The notes under the pieces: generated by a model
What the model was told of the DNA's origin: nothing
Databases searched by the model: none
Seen by the model: only the letters and a program-made list of their open reading frames with translations
Source of the DNA: Methanolobus sp. ZRKC5
Lineage (GTDB): Archaea > Halobacteriota > Methanosarcinia > Methanosarcinales > Methanosarcinaceae
Direction of reading: 5' to 3'
Assembly: GCF_038446525.1 (NCBI RefSeq)
Contig: NZ_CP151792.1
Location: 1,674,001 to 1,738,000, forward strand
Length of the DNA stretch: 64,000 nucleotides
Translations under genes and position numbers: made by a program
In this document: positions 49,070-58,581 of the stretch, one piece after another
How the letters are laid out: every line of letters starts with the position of its first letter
How positions within the stretch are numbered: position 1 is the first letter of the stretch

Positions 49070-50560
49070 ATGGTAAAACAATATTACCCAGGTAGAAGCC
49101 CATTAGATGGTGTTAGTCTGGAGCTTTTCTCTGAGGATGATCTCAGGGCTCTTCACTACGCTACAATGGATGTTTTCATGGACACCGGTATTCAGGTATC
49201 TGATGCTGAGGCAAGAGCTTTCTTCAAAGAAGGTGGCTGTTTAGTCGATGAGAAAACACAGGTTGTCAAGATCCCTGAATTTGTAGTTAACAGGGCATTG
49301 CGTGACTGTCCTTCCAAGTTCGTCCTCTGGGGACGTGACAAGAAGAACAACGTCAAGCAGGAACACAAAGGAAAAGTACACTGGACCTGTTTCGGTACCG
49401 GTGTTAAGATGTGCAACTATCAGGCACCTGGTAAATATTCAACTGTTGACTCAACAGACCAGGATCTCGCAGACACAGCAAAGATCTGTGACTGGGCAGA
49501 GAACATCAACTACTTCTCACTCGCAGTTTCCGCAAGGGACTGGGCAGGTAAGGGTGCACAGGATGTCCACGAGACACTGACACCATTGATGAACACAACA
49601 AAGCACTTCCACCACATCGATCCTGTAGGCGAAAATGTGGAATACTATCAGGAAATCGCTACCGCATACTTCGGTGGAGATGATGAGGAAGCACGTAAGA
49701 AGCCTATATTCTCAACACTGCTCTGTCCTACAAGCCCACTTGAGCTCGGTGACAATGCATGTCAGGTTATCATAAAGGGCGCAAGGTTCGGTACACCTGT
49801 TAACGTACTTAGTATGGCAATGGCTGGCGGATCATCTCCAGTTCACCTTGCAGGTACACTTGTAACACACAACGCTGAGGTTCTTTCCGGTATTGTACTC
49901 GCACAGCTTGTCAAGCCAGGTGCACCAGTATGGTACGGTAGTTCCACCACAACATTCGATCTGAAGAAAGGTACTGCTCCGGTAGGTTCACCTGAACTCG
50001 GTCTTATCAGTGCAGCTGTCGCAAAACTCGGTCAGTATTATGGTCTTCCTACATTTGTAGCAGGCTCGTAGGCTGATGCCAAGATACCTGATGGCCAGGC
50101 TGGCCATGAGAAAACAATGACTACACTTTTCCCCGCATTGGCTGGTGCAAACACCCTTTACGGAGCAGGTATGCTTGAACTCGGTATGACATTCTCACTT
50201 GAACAGCTTGTTCTTGATAATGACATGATCACAATGGCTAAGAAGGCAATGCAGGGAATCCCTGTATCCGACGAAACACTTGCAGTTGAATCCATTGCCG
50301 AGGTAGGTATAGGAAACAACTTCCTTGCACACAAGTCTACAAGGAAGAACATTGACCTTCCATCCAACCCAATGCTCATTGACAGATTGATGTTCGGTGA
50401 CTGGGAAATGGCAGGTGCAAAAGAAATTGCAACGGTTGCTCATGAAAAAGTCGTTGACATCATGAAGAACCACGAAGTAGAAGCAATAGATGCTGACTTG
50501 CTCAAGGACATGCAGGCAGTTGTAGAGAAAGCTGACAAGGCATTTAGAGCCAGCATGTAA
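49070..50560 (+). CDS. mttB: Trimethylamine methyltransferase MttB with pyrrolysine
   Basis: A 496-residue protein if the TAG at 50069-50071 is read as pyrrolysine (residue 334, as in M. barkeri MttB). The frame goes through [25 protein letters not shown] to TAA at 50560. It moves a methyl group from trimethylamine to MttC, leaving dimethylamine. I chose the ATG at 49070 because TTTGGAGGT lies upstream and the product begins [13 protein letters not shown] as in the family. This is the only mttB in the window. mttC follows after 19 bases. Confidence 0.97.
50069..50107 (+). promoter_or_regulatory. Amber codon and downstream hairpin in mttB
   Basis: TAG (50069-50071) is followed 19 bases later by ATGGCCA-GGC-TGGCCAT (50091-50107), a perfect seven-base stem. 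It lies further from the codon than in mtmB and its role is unproven. Confidence 0.45.
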
Positions 50561-50579
50561 TTGAACGGAGGTACAAAAA

Positions 50580-51227
50580 ATGGCAACTAATGAAGAGATT
50601 ATCGCAAAAGCAAAAGCAGCGATTTTAGATTTTGACAATGATGCATGTGTAGCAGTCGCACAGGAATCTTTGGATGCAGGAATGGATCCTGCTGATCTTA
50701 TCAATAATGGATTCACCGCTGCAATGAACGAAGTAGGAGACCAGTTCGAAGCAGGAACACTTTTCCTTCCTCACGTAATAGCAGCATCTGAAGCAATGAG
50801 CGCAGGTGTAGCTATCCTTACCCCTGAACTTGAAAGACTTGGTTCAGAAACTGCAAGCAAGGGAAAGGTCGTAATCGGTACAATTGAGGGAGATATCCAC
50901 TCAATCGGAAAAGATATCGTCGCAACAATGCTCAAGATCGCAGGATTCCAGGTCACTGACCTTGGAAGAGATGTCGCTATCAAAAACTACGTAGAGAAAG
51001 CAAAAGAAATCGGTGCAGATGTAGTAGCTTCTTCAGCTCTGATGACCACCACAATGGTCAGCCAGATACAGATAGAAGAACAGCTTAAGGAAGCAGGCAT
51101 TCGTGACTCTCTTAAGACAATGGTTGGCGGTGCTCCTGTTACACAGGACTGGGCAACCAAAATCGGTGCAGATCTCTACGGAGAGAATGCAACTGATGTA
51201 GTAGCAAAAATGAACGCACTCTTCTGA
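50580..51227 (+). CDS. mttC: Trimethylamine corrinoid protein MttC
   Basis: A 215-residue corrinoid protein. The helical cap carries EVGDQFEAGTLFLPHVIAAS and the B12 motif is GDIHSIGKDIVATML (DxHxIG intact), followed by SSALMTTTMVS and VGGAPVTQDW. It accepts the methyl group from MttB and passes it to MtbA. It starts at ATG 50580 after GGAGGTAC. Confidence 0.96.
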   Translation: MATNEEIIAKAKAAILDFDNDACVAVAQESLDAGMDPADLINNGFTAAMNEVGDQFEAGTLFLPHVIAASEAMSAGVAILTPELERLGSETASKGKVVIGTIEGDIHSIGKDIVATMLKIAGFQVTDLGRDVAIKNYVEKAKEIGADVVASSALMTTTMVSQIQIEEQLKEAGIRDSLKTMVGGAPVTQDWATKIGADLYGENATDVVAKMNALF

Positions 51228-51247
51228 AATCAGTATAGTTAGTTGTG

Positions 51248-51271
51248 AGGATGTACCTTTTAGTACATCCT
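51248..51271 (+). terminator. Hairpin after mttC
   Basis: AGGATGTAC and GTACATCCT form a nine-base stem with a six-base loop. No strong T-run follows, so it may stabilise the mttBC message or weaken read-through to mttP. Confidence 0.55.
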
Positions 51272-51314
51272 TCGGCTACAATACAATGTTCAGAAGTTTT
51301 ATCTTTCTTTTATG

Positions 51315-51440
51315 GGTGCTTTGGGAATATCCTTTATTTCCCGTTTTTAATGCACCCCGGAAGAAGATGATTATTTATCGGTTGGAGGACTGGTGCTGTA
51401 TCATCTTTTTTGCGTATCCCCTTCCCAATTCCGGTTTTTC
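51315..51440 (+). promoter_or_regulatory. Structured leader of mttP
   Basis: The 284-base gap before mttP holds three more hairpins: GGGTGC and GCACCC with an inner GGGAATA/TATTTCCC-like stem (about 51315-51356), AAGATGAT and ATCATCTT followed by T's (51364-51410), and TTCCGG/CCGGAA (about 51428-51448). The second has the look of a terminator, so mttP may be attenuated relative to mttBC. Confidence 0.45.
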
Positions 51441-51511
51441 CGGAAAGACATAGGACTGTCATCTATTGGCAGATCATATTTATGAAGGTTTAAAAAGTTG
51501 GAGGTAGTAAA

Positions 51512-52558
51512 GTGGATTTGAAATTATTAAAAACGCAGGAGCATAAGCGCCGAGTAAAATTCGGTTACATGTGGGCTTTGTTTTGTGCGGTTCTTTGGGG
51601 TCTGTGGTATATCCCTGGTACTGTAATATGGGTGCTTAATCCTTTTGATGAAATGTATGGTGAAATAGCCGCTACAAGCGGTGACGGAATAGCACTGGTA
51701 ATAGTGGCCGTACTCATCACTGCATTCAATGCGTTAACTGTTATGCTAGCCCTTTTGGTTTGGAATGGTGCTCTTGGTAAGTTCGGAGAAATGAAGAGGA
51801 CCTTGAAAGAATTCCATCCTTGTTCTAAGTGGTTCTTCCTTGCATCTATTTTCGGTGGTCCTATGGCTATACTGGGATCATTTATTGCTATGGGCTTTGT
51901 CGGTGGTGCTTTCGCAGCAGTTGCAGCACTTATGTATCCTGTAGTAGGTTCTATACTTGCTTCTAAATGGTATGGCGAAAAGATTTCCAAGCGTGCTTTC
52001 CTTGGTATTGGTTTCATCATTCTCGGTGGTTTCACCATATTTGGTGGAGGTGTGCTTTCAGAACTTGGTAGTGGTAATGTTGCATGGATCGGTTACCTTG
52101 GTGGACTTATGGCAGCTGCAGGCTGGGGTATTGAAGGTGCTATCGCAGGTAAGGGTCTTGATATCGCAGAACCTGACGTTGGTCTTACACTGAGATTCGT
52201 TGGTGAAAATATCATTTGGTGGATCATTGCTGTTCCTCTGCTTGCTATCGCAGGATTCCCAATGTTCAAGTATGCACTTCTTGCATTCGAACCAATGACA
52301 CTTCTCGTACTGATATTCGCAGGTATTACATTTGGTTTCTGTTACGTTACCTGGTACAAGTCTTTCCCACTGATCGGTGTAGGAAGAGGTCAGGGTATTG
52401 GAAACCTCTACGGTCTGTTCGCTGTTATATTCATATTCCTCTTCTTCGGAGATGTTCCTGGATGGACTATCCTGCTTGGAGGTGCCCTGTGTCTTGCTGG
52501 TAGTACTATAATGTTCTCTGAAGACACTGGTGAAATGGAATCATTGAGAGGTGATTAA
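51512..52558 (+). CDS. mttP: Probable trimethylamine permease MttP (DMT/EamA-like)
   Basis: A 348-residue membrane protein with about ten hydrophobic helices in two similar halves (YMWALFCAVLWGLWYIPGTV and WIGYLGGLMAAAGWGIEGAI), as in the drug/metabolite transporter superfamily. In Methanosarcina the equivalent gene beside mttBC is mttP, proposed to import trimethylamine. It starts with GTG at 51512 after GGAGGTAG. A small wHTH-like gene follows after one base and a tiny membrane protein after that. Confidence 0.88.
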   Translation: MDLKLLKTQEHKRRVKFGYMWALFCAVLWGLWYIPGTVIWVLNPFDEMYGEIAATSGDGIALVIVAVLITAFNALTVMLALLVWNGALGKFGEMKRTLKEFHPCSKWFFLASIFGGPMAILGSFIAMGFVGGAFAAVAALMYPVVGSILASKWYGEKISKRAFLGIGFIILGGFTIFGGGVLSELGSGNVAWIGYLGGLMAAAGWGIEGAIAGKGLDIAEPDVGLTLRFVGENIIWWIIAVPLLAIAGFPMFKYALLAFEPMTLLVLIFAGITFGFCYVTWYKSFPLIGVGRGQGIGNLYGLFAVIFIFLFFGDVPGWTILLGGALCLAGSTIMFSEDTGEMESLRGD

Positions 52559-52559
52559 A

Positions 52560-52856
52560 ATGGCAACCAATCGTCCAATTAAATTCCGTATTCTTGAGCT
52601 ATGTCACAATGGTGACGGTAAATGGAATTACGAGATCGTTCAGCAGATCCAGAAAGAGTACAATCTCAAAGGAAATTTCCAGAGAGATTCTATCAATTTC
52701 GATATTATAGAACTTGCATCAGGTGGAATGCTGAAAGATGTTGAGGTCAAGGTCGATGAAGATGGTATCTACAAGAAAGGTTTCCTTCTTCACAAATATG
52801 TAATTACCGACTTTGGAAAAGTAAGGTCTGCAGATGCCTGTTTGATGTATGTCTGA
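52560..52856 (+). CDS. Small winged-helix-like protein in the mttP operon
   Basis: A 98-residue soluble protein starting MATNRPIKFRILELCHNGDG. The pattern of helices and a C-terminal strand pair (GIYKKGFLLHKYVITDFGKV) resembles a single winged helix. The ATG at 52560 lies one base after the mttP stop, with GAGAGGTGAT inside mttP as ribosome site. I do not know the family by name. Its place between a permease and a tiny membrane protein suggests local control of amine uptake, which is an inference. Confidence 0.75.
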   Translation: MATNRPIKFRILELCHNGDGKWNYEIVQQIQKEYNLKGNFQRDSINFDIIELASGGMLKDVEVKVDEDGIYKKGFLLHKYVITDFGKVRSADACLMYV

Positions 52857-52869
52857 TGGAGGATTTAAA

Positions 52870-53019
52870 ATGGTACAAACACAAGCCGCAATGGATGCTT
52901 ACAATGCTTACTGGGTGAGCTCACCTTTGCCAGCAGCTGATGTTCTGTGGATGGTTGTCATCCTTGTCGTAGCAGTAGTTGCACTCTGGCAGGCAAGAAC
53001 TTTTGTTTCACAGTTCTAA
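52870..53019 (+). CDS. Tiny single-span membrane protein in the mttP operon
   Basis: A 49-residue peptide. Residues 1-20 are polar (MVQTQAAMDAYNAYWVSSPL) and about 24-42 form one hydrophobic span (VLWMVVILVVAVVALW), with a short QARTFVSQF tail. GGAGG lies nine bases before the ATG and the preceding gene ends 13 bases upstream. It is comparable in size and place with the 36-residue peptide next to the permease at 22261. Confidence 0.75.
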   Translation: MVQTQAAMDAYNAYWVSSPLPAADVLWMVVILVVAVVALWQARTFVSQF

Positions 53020-53062
53020 GGGGGTCTAAAAAGAGTATCGACAAATTAGTTGAGTAGTCCAT

Positions 53063-53140
53063 AAGGCACAGAGATGTGCAAGTCATTATCCTATTTGTGG
53101 ATTAGTGATCTTGCAATTGCTCTGTGCCTTTTAGTCTTTA
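53063..53140 (+). terminator. Long hairpin ending the mttP operon
   Basis: AAGGCACAGAG (53063-53073) pairs with CTCTGTGCCTT (53120-53130), with further pairing inside (GCAAG/CTTGC), then TTAGTCTTTATTT. The rest of the gap to mtbC2 holds only the promoter. Confidence 0.7.
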
Positions 53141-53215
53141 TTTAGTCATCTGTGTCCGAAGCTTCAATAAGAAAATATAATGGAAAAATATAAATACTAG
53201 ATATAGAGGACGCAT

Positions 53216-53270
53216 AAGGGTAATGTTTAAATACCCTTCTCAAAGGGAACATATATATCTATCCATTATG
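53216..53270 (+). promoter_or_regulatory. Operator-like dyad and TATA box upstream of mtbC2
   Basis: AAGGGTA (53216-53222) and TACCCTT (53232-53238) form an inverted pair. ACATATATATCT follows at about 53259-53270. This does not resemble the TTACAACG site of mtbC1, so the two nearly identical operons are probably controlled differently. Confidence 0.5.
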
Positions 53271-53358
53271 TATCTTATTTTGCTACGGGTTACATTCCCT
53301 ACAAGCAAAGCATAATATCAAAATTGTTTAAATTATCAAAAATTAATGAGGTGTACAA

Positions 53359-54003
53359 ATGAGCAAAGAAGAAATGTTCAAAGAATTATCAGATGCAGTT
53401 ATCACATGCAAGAATGATGTTGTAACAGCAGCTGTAGAGAAAGCAAGAAGTGAAGGTATTTCAGCTCCCGAGATCATCGAGAAAGGTCTTGCAGCAGGAA
53501 TGAATGAAGTTGGTATCCGTTTTGAGAGAGGTAAGTTATTCCTTCCTCATGTAATGATGGCTGCAGGCGCAATGGAAGCAGGTGTCGCTCTCCTTGAAGC
53601 AGATATGCCAGCAGATGCTGCAAGCAAGAAGCTCGGTGTTATAGTAAACGGTACTGTCGAAGGCGACGTCCATGACATTGGCAAGTCCATTGTCTCAACC
53701 ATGCTTCAATCAGCAGGTTTTGAAGTCCACGATATCGGCAGAGATGTTCCTCTTCAGAATTTCATTGACAAGATCAAAGAAACCAACGCAAACATGGTAG
53801 GAATGTCTGCGCTTATGACAACCACTCTCGGTGCCCAGAAAGAAGTCATTGAGATGCTCAAGGAGAATGGTCTTAGAGATGGTATCAAGGTAATGGTCGG
53901 CGGTGCTCCAGCAACAGAAGCATGGGCTGAAAAGATCGGTGCAGACTGCTATGCAGAGAATGCCAGTGAAGCTGTTATAAAAGCTAAGGAACTCCTGCTT
54001 TAA
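53359..54003 (+). CDS. mtbC2: Dimethylamine corrinoid protein MtbC (copy 2)
   Basis: A 214-residue corrinoid protein with [26 protein letters not shown] and [10 protein letters not shown]. It starts at ATG 53359 after TGAGGTG. From about 53555 to the end of the gene its DNA is the same as mtbC1, and the identity runs on across the spacer into mtbB2. Confidence 0.96.
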   Translation: MSKEEMFKELSDAVITCKNDVVTAAVEKARSEGISAPEIIEKGLAAGMNEVGIRFERGKLFLPHVMMAAGAMEAGVALLEADMPADAASKKLGVIVNGTVEGDVHDIGKSIVSTMLQSAGFEVHDIGRDVPLQNFIDKIKETNANMVGMSALMTTTLGAQKEVIEMLKENGLRDGIKVMVGGAPATEAWAEKIGADCYAENASEAVIKAKELLL

Positions 54004-54017
54004 ATGAGGTGATTTTT

Positions 54018-55421
54018 ATGGCAACAGAATATAAACTTAGAATGGGAGACGGAAAGCGTATTTTCATGACAAAGGAGCAGATCATTGCTGACCTTAAAGC
54101 AGGTATGGCAGATGCTGCAGACCTTGGTGAGATCCCTAACCTTAGTGAAGATGAGATCGACAAGCTCGTAGATATCATCACAATGCCTTCCAGAATGGTT
54201 GGTGTCGAACAAGGTATGGAAGTCCCAGTGACCCACGATATCGGAACCATCAGAATTGACGGTGACCAGGGTAACAGTGGTGTAGGTATTCCATCCAGCA
54301 GACTCGTTGGTGCAATGATGCACGAGAGAGCATTCGGTGCTGACACAATGGAATTAGGTCACATCGACTACAGTTACAAACCTGTAAAACCTGTAATCTC
54401 ACAGGAAATGCAGACAATGGAAGTTTGCCAGCAGAACATGGTAGTTCCTCTTCTTTACGGTGCAATGCCAAACATGGGATTGTACTACACACCTGACGGT
54501 CCTTTCGAGAACCCAGGTGACCTTATGAAAGCTTTCAAGATCAAGGAAGCACAGGAATCCATGGAACATTCAGCTGAACACCTTACAAGAGACACTGTAT
54601 GGATCATGCAGAAACTCATGGCATCCGGTGCAGATGGTGTTAACTTCGATACTATCGGTGCTGCAGGAGACGGTGACATGTTTGCCTCCCTCCATGCAAT
54701 AGAAGCATTGAGAAAGCAATTCCCTGGTATCTATATCGAAGCAGGTATGGCTGGAGAACTTTTGCTCGGTCTTCACGGTGAGATGGAATATGACGGTACT
54801 GTACTCGCAGGTCTGTGGCCACACCAGCAGGCACCACTTGCAGCAAAGGCCGGTGCAAACGTATTCGGACCTGTTGTTAACACAAACACCAGCAAATCAT
54901 CTGCATGGAACCTTGGAAGAGCTGTTACCTTCATTAAGTCAGCTGTTAAAGCTTCCCCTATCCCCTGTCATGTGAACATGGGAATGGGTGTAGGCAGTAT
55001 CCCAATGTTCGAGACCCCAACAATTGATGCTGTTTCAAGAGCAAGCAAGGCGATGGTCGAAGTCGCCGGCGTGGATGGAATATAGATAGGGGTCGGCGAC
55101 CCGATGGGTATGCCGATCTCCCACATAATGACTTCCGGAATGAGCGGAATCAGAGCTGCTGGTGACCTTGTTGCAAGGATGCAGCTTTCAAAGAGCATGA
55201 GAATTGGAGAAGCAAAGGACTTCGTTGCCAAGAAGCTGGACGTTACTACAGATGATCTCAGTGACGAATATGTAATGAGAGAACTGAGAGAAGAACTTGG
55301 TATTGGTGTAATCACTTCAGTTGCAGGTGCTCCAAAAGGAATCGCAGCAAAGATGAACATCGAGAAACTTCTTGGAATTGACATCAACTGCTGTGACAAA
55401 TTCAGAGGACAGTTGAAGTAA
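54018..55421 (+). CDS. mtbB2: Dimethylamine methyltransferase MtbB with pyrrolysine (copy 2)
   Basis: A 467-residue protein with pyrrolysine encoded by TAG at 55083-55085 (residue 356), flanked by VEVAGVDGI and IGVGDPMGM. It starts at ATG 54018 after GAGGTGA. The first ~430 bases and the last ~390 bases are the same as in mtbB1, but the middle differs; here [10 protein letters not shown] follows the M. barkeri sequence. It forms an operon with mtbC2. There is no permease after it; mtmC3 follows with its own promoter. Confidence 0.96.
55083..55102 (+). promoter_or_regulatory. Amber codon and adjacent hairpin in mtbB2
   Basis: TAG at 55083-55085 followed by GGGTC-GGC-GACCC at 55090-55102, the same as in mtbB1. 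Confidence 0.5.
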
Positions 55422-55506
55422 ATCAATTATTTGGTATTGCCTGATAAGTTCCATTATTAATGGGGCTTACGGCATTTTTCTTTTATACCAATATCGTATT
55501 AAACAT

Positions 55507-55545
55507 AAAATATATATAGTAGTGATACGGTACATGGTTACCGTA
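55507..55545 (+). promoter_or_regulatory. TATA box and dyad upstream of mtmC3
   Basis: AAAATATATATAG (55507-55519) is followed by TACGGTA (55526-55532) and TACCGTA (55539-55545) around CATGGT. The dyad lies near the likely transcription start, where a repressor would block initiation. Confidence 0.55.
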
Positions 55546-55640
55546 CACCTATAATTAAGGTGGGATGCAGGCAACACTCAGAAAGTCAAAACGTTGCTTT
55601 CTACCTTAATCAAAACTACTATCACATAAGGAGGCAAAAT

Positions 55641-56297
55641 ATGTCAAACCAGGAAATGTTAGACAAACTCAGAGATATAATCGTTACCCAGAACATCAAC
55701 GGCAGTGCAGCAGCTACCCAGGAAGCTCTTGACAGCGGACTCACTGCAGTTGAGATCATCAATGGCGGTCTTTCAGTAGGTATGAAGATCATAGGAGATA
55801 AATTTGAAGCAGCAGAAGTATACCTTCCACAGATCATGATGTCTGCAAAGGCAATGAATGCTGCAATGGAAATTTTAGTTCCTATACTTGCAGAAGAAAA
55901 GGGAGCAGATGATGAAGGTGTAGGTCTTGCTATCACTTACGTACAGGAAGGCGACATTCATGATATCGGTCACCGCCTTGTAACAACAATGCTTGGTGCA
56001 AACGGCTTTAGGATCCTTGATATGGGAGTAGATGTTCCAAACGATGATATCGTTACAGAAGTTGCAAAGAACAAGGGCAAGAAGGTCATCCTCGTAGGCT
56101 CAGCACTTATGACAACATCCATGCTTGGTCAGAAGGACACAGTAGAGATGCTTACGGAAGAAGGTCTCAGAGATGATGTCAAGATCATGTTCGGTGGAGC
56201 ACCAGTTTCAGATGGCTGGATCGCAGAGATCGGAGCAGATGCAACAGCAGAAAATGCAGCAGATGCAGCTCGTGTAGCTCTTGAGATAATGAAATAA
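55641..56297 (+). CDS. mtmC3: Monomethylamine corrinoid protein MtmC (copy 3)
   Basis: A 218-residue corrinoid protein, nearly the same as mtmC2, with GDIHDIGHRLVTTML, VGSALMTTSML and FGGAPVSDGW. I chose the ATG at 55641 because AAGGAGGC precedes it and the product aligns with mtmC2; the frame is open further upstream without homology. mtmB3 begins 13 bases downstream. Confidence 0.95.
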   Translation: MSNQEMLDKLRDIIVTQNINGSAAATQEALDSGLTAVEIINGGLSVGMKIIGDKFEAAEVYLPQIMMSAKAMNAAMEILVPILAEEKGADDEGVGLAITYVQEGDIHDIGHRLVTTMLGANGFRILDMGVDVPNDDIVTEVAKNKGKKVILVGSALMTTSMLGQKDTVEMLTEEGLRDDVKIMFGGAPVSDGWIAEIGADATAENAADAARVALEIMK

Positions 56298-56310
56298 GGA
56301 GGCACATAAT

Positions 56311-57687
56311 ATGACATTTTCAAGATCAATGGATTGTTTTGAATTCTACGAGCGTGCAAAGAAAGGTACCAAGATGTCCCAGGACGACTGGGACCTTATG
56401 ACCATTCCTATGAAGTCAATGGAGCTCAAGCAAAAATATAACCTTGACTTCAAGAACGAATTTATCCCAACCGACAAGGACATGATGGAAAACCTGTTCA
56501 AAGCAGGTTTTGAAATGCTTCTTGACTGTGGTATATTCTGTACCGACACAAGTCGTGTAGTAAAATATACTGAAGATGAGATATGGGATGCTCTTAACAA
56601 CGTCCAGAAAGGATTCACACTTGGAACTGGCAGAGATGCAGTAAACGTTAAGAAAAGAAATGTTGGCGACAAGAGAAAGCCAATAGTTCAGGGTGGTCCA
56701 ACAGGTTCCCCTATTTCCGAGAACATGTTCATGCCTGTTCACATGAGCTACGCTCTTGAGAAGGAAGTCGACACAATCGTTAACGGTGTCATGATGACCG
56801 TTCGCGGGAAACCACCAATTCCAAAGAGCCCTTATGAGATTCTTGCAGCCAAGACCGAGACAAGGCTCATCAAGAATGCAGCTGCAATGGCCGGAAGGCC
56901 AGGCATGGGCATATAGGGACCAGAGACTTCCCTGTCCGCTCAGGGAAATATCGCTTCAGACTGTGCCGGTGGCCAGGTCTGCAGTGACAGTCACGAAGTA
57001 TCACAGCTCAATGAGCTTAAGATCGACCTTGACGCTATCAGTGTGATGGCACATTATCAGGGTAACAGTGACATCATTATGGATGAACAGATGCCTATCT
57101 TTGGTGGATATGCCGGTGGCATAGAAGAAACCACAATTGTCGACATCGCAACCCACATCAATGCATTTGTGATGAGCAATGCAAGCTGGCATCTTGATGG
57201 TCCAGTCCACATCCGCTGGGGATCCACAAACACTCGTGAAACCCTTCAGATCGCTGGATGGGCATGTGCAACAATCTCAGAATTCACAGACATAATCTCC
57301 GGTAACCAGTACTATCCATGTGCAGGTCCATGTACCGAGATGTGTCTGCTTGAAGCATCCGCACAATCTATGACCGACACAGCATCCGGCCGTGAGATCC
57401 TCTCCGGTGTTGCAGCTGCAAAGGGTGTTGTCCAGGACAAGACCACAGGTATGGAAGCAAGGATGATGGGAGAAGTCGCAAGAGCAACTTCAGGTATGGA
57501 CATTGCAGAGGTCAACGGTATCATTGACAACCTTGTCAAACTCTACGAGAAAGACTATGCAACAGCACCAGAAGGAAAGACATTCCAGGAATGTTACGAC
57601 ATCGCTACCGTCACACCAACCGACGAGTATGTGAAGGTCTACGATGGTGCACGCAGGAAGCTTGAAGAGCTCGGACTTGTATTCTAA
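56311..57687 (+). CDS. mtmB3: Monomethylamine methyltransferase MtmB with pyrrolysine (copy 3)
   Basis: A 458-residue protein with pyrrolysine from TAG at 56914-56916 (residue 202). It is the most different of the three copies at protein level (for example KGFTLGTGRDAVNVKKRNVG and TVRGKPPIPKSP), although the stretch just after the amber codon is the same as in mtmB2. It forms an operon with mtmC3 and ends with the same double hairpin as mtmB2. Confidence 0.96.
56914..56947 (+). promoter_or_regulatory. Amber codon and PYLIS-type hairpin in mtmB3
   Basis: TAG at 56914-56916, then TTCCCTG (56928-56934) and CAGGGAA (56941-56947). The hairpin is unchanged although the surrounding gene has diverged. 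Confidence 0.7.
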
Positions 57688-57700
57688 GTCCAGAATCCAC

Positions 57701-57768
57701 GTGATAAATTAGTTTATCACTTCCCTAGCAGCCAGCGACTTATCACCGCTGGCTCAACCTATTTTTTG
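57701..57768 (+). terminator. Double hairpin after mtmB3
   Basis: GTGATAAA-TTAG-TTTATCAC (57701-57720), then AGCCAGCG (57730-57737) and CGCTGGCT (57747-57754), then ATTTTTTG. Homologous to the pair after mtmB2. Confidence 0.7.
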
Positions 57769-57851
57769 AATTCATATTCATTTGTTGTCCAAAAGACATT
57801 ATCCTATCAGTACTGTTTATTTAGATAGTAAATATCTAAGGATAGAGTGGA

Positions 57852-58064
57852 ATGGTTAGTGAAGATTTAGAATTGTTCAACGATAATTTATCCGCAGACC
57901 GAATTTTACCTTTTGTTAATATTCTTAAAATAGTATCGAAAACAGATGATTTTCAGGAATGGATGAATACTTATCATCATATTGAAGTTGATGAGGATAT
58001 TTTTCTAGGCTATAAATTTTTCATGTCGGTATGTAGAAATCCTCTATTTTTTGGTGATAATTAA
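57852..58064 (+). CDS. Small hypothetical protein
   Basis: A 70-residue acidic protein starting MVSEDLELFNDNLSADRILP, probably helical, with no motif I recognise. A weak ribosome site (AAGGATAGAGTGG) precedes the ATG. It lies between the mtmB3 terminator and a MITE-split gene. It could be a real small gene or chance. Confidence 0.4.
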   Translation: MVSEDLELFNDNLSADRILPFVNILKIVSKTDDFQEWMNTYHHIEVDEDIFLGYKFFMSVCRNPLFFGDN

Positions 58065-58176
58065 AGTCAACAATTATTCGGAATGTGCTGCATGACACTG
58101 ATTAAATTTGTGAATTTAATTCTATTGATGTTGATTTCAATAGGTTTTCTACAGAGCCCCGAATTTGGTGATTTAT

Positions 58177-58555
58177 ATGCAACGCCCTCGTAGAGACAAA
58201 AATGAGCTGTAACTATTCAGCCTACCACAATTAGCCTATTGATACTGATTTAATCAAAACGGAGATGTTTGCTCACTAACAACCTAAGAATCAAAAAAGC
58301 AATCAATGGCAACAATCAAAATTAATGATCCTAATAAAATGTAGGTCTCAACTTTTTGTCAAGATTGCTATTGATAGTGTTTTTATCAGGCTGAATAGTT
58401 ACAATGAGCTTAAAAAAGCAGAGATACGTGTTTATGACGATTTTAAAGTGAATATCTTTGAGAGGCTAAATCAGGAAAGTAAGAAAAAGTTATCTTCTGT
58501 ACTTGAATTTAAAGTAAATCAAATAACAGAAAAGAAATTTCATAATCGTTTTTGA
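58177..58555 (+). pseudogene. Small gene split by a MITE
   Basis: Removing the 194-base MITE (58209-58402) and one 8-base target copy (58403-58410) joins 58177-58208 to 58411-58555. This gives an unbroken 58-residue frame, MQRPRRDKNELKKAEIRVYD and onward to FHNRF and TGA, with GGTGA upstream of the ATG. The product would be highly basic, like a small nucleic-acid-binding protein; I do not recognise the family. With the MITE in place it cannot be made in full. Confidence 0.65.
58209..58402. mobile_element. 194-base MITE with IS66-type ends, copy 1
   Basis: Ends are GTAACTATTCAGCCT (58209-58223) and its inverse AGGCTGAATAGTTAC (58388-58402), the same as the ends of the IS66 element at 62136-63757. 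It is flanked by perfect 8-base repeats AATGAGCT (58201-58208 and 58403-58410). It has no gene. An inner inverted repeat (AATCAATAGCAACAATC-like against GATTGTTATTGATAGC-like) would let it fold. This copy is the most diverged of three. Confidence 0.92.
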
Positions 58556-58581
58556 AAAGAATTCATGGTATTACTTTTTTC

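Noticed and set aside
58325-58555. 76-residue frame overlapping MITE copy 1
   Set aside because: Its first third lies inside the MITE; the true coding frame is the split gene rebuilt by removing the MITE.
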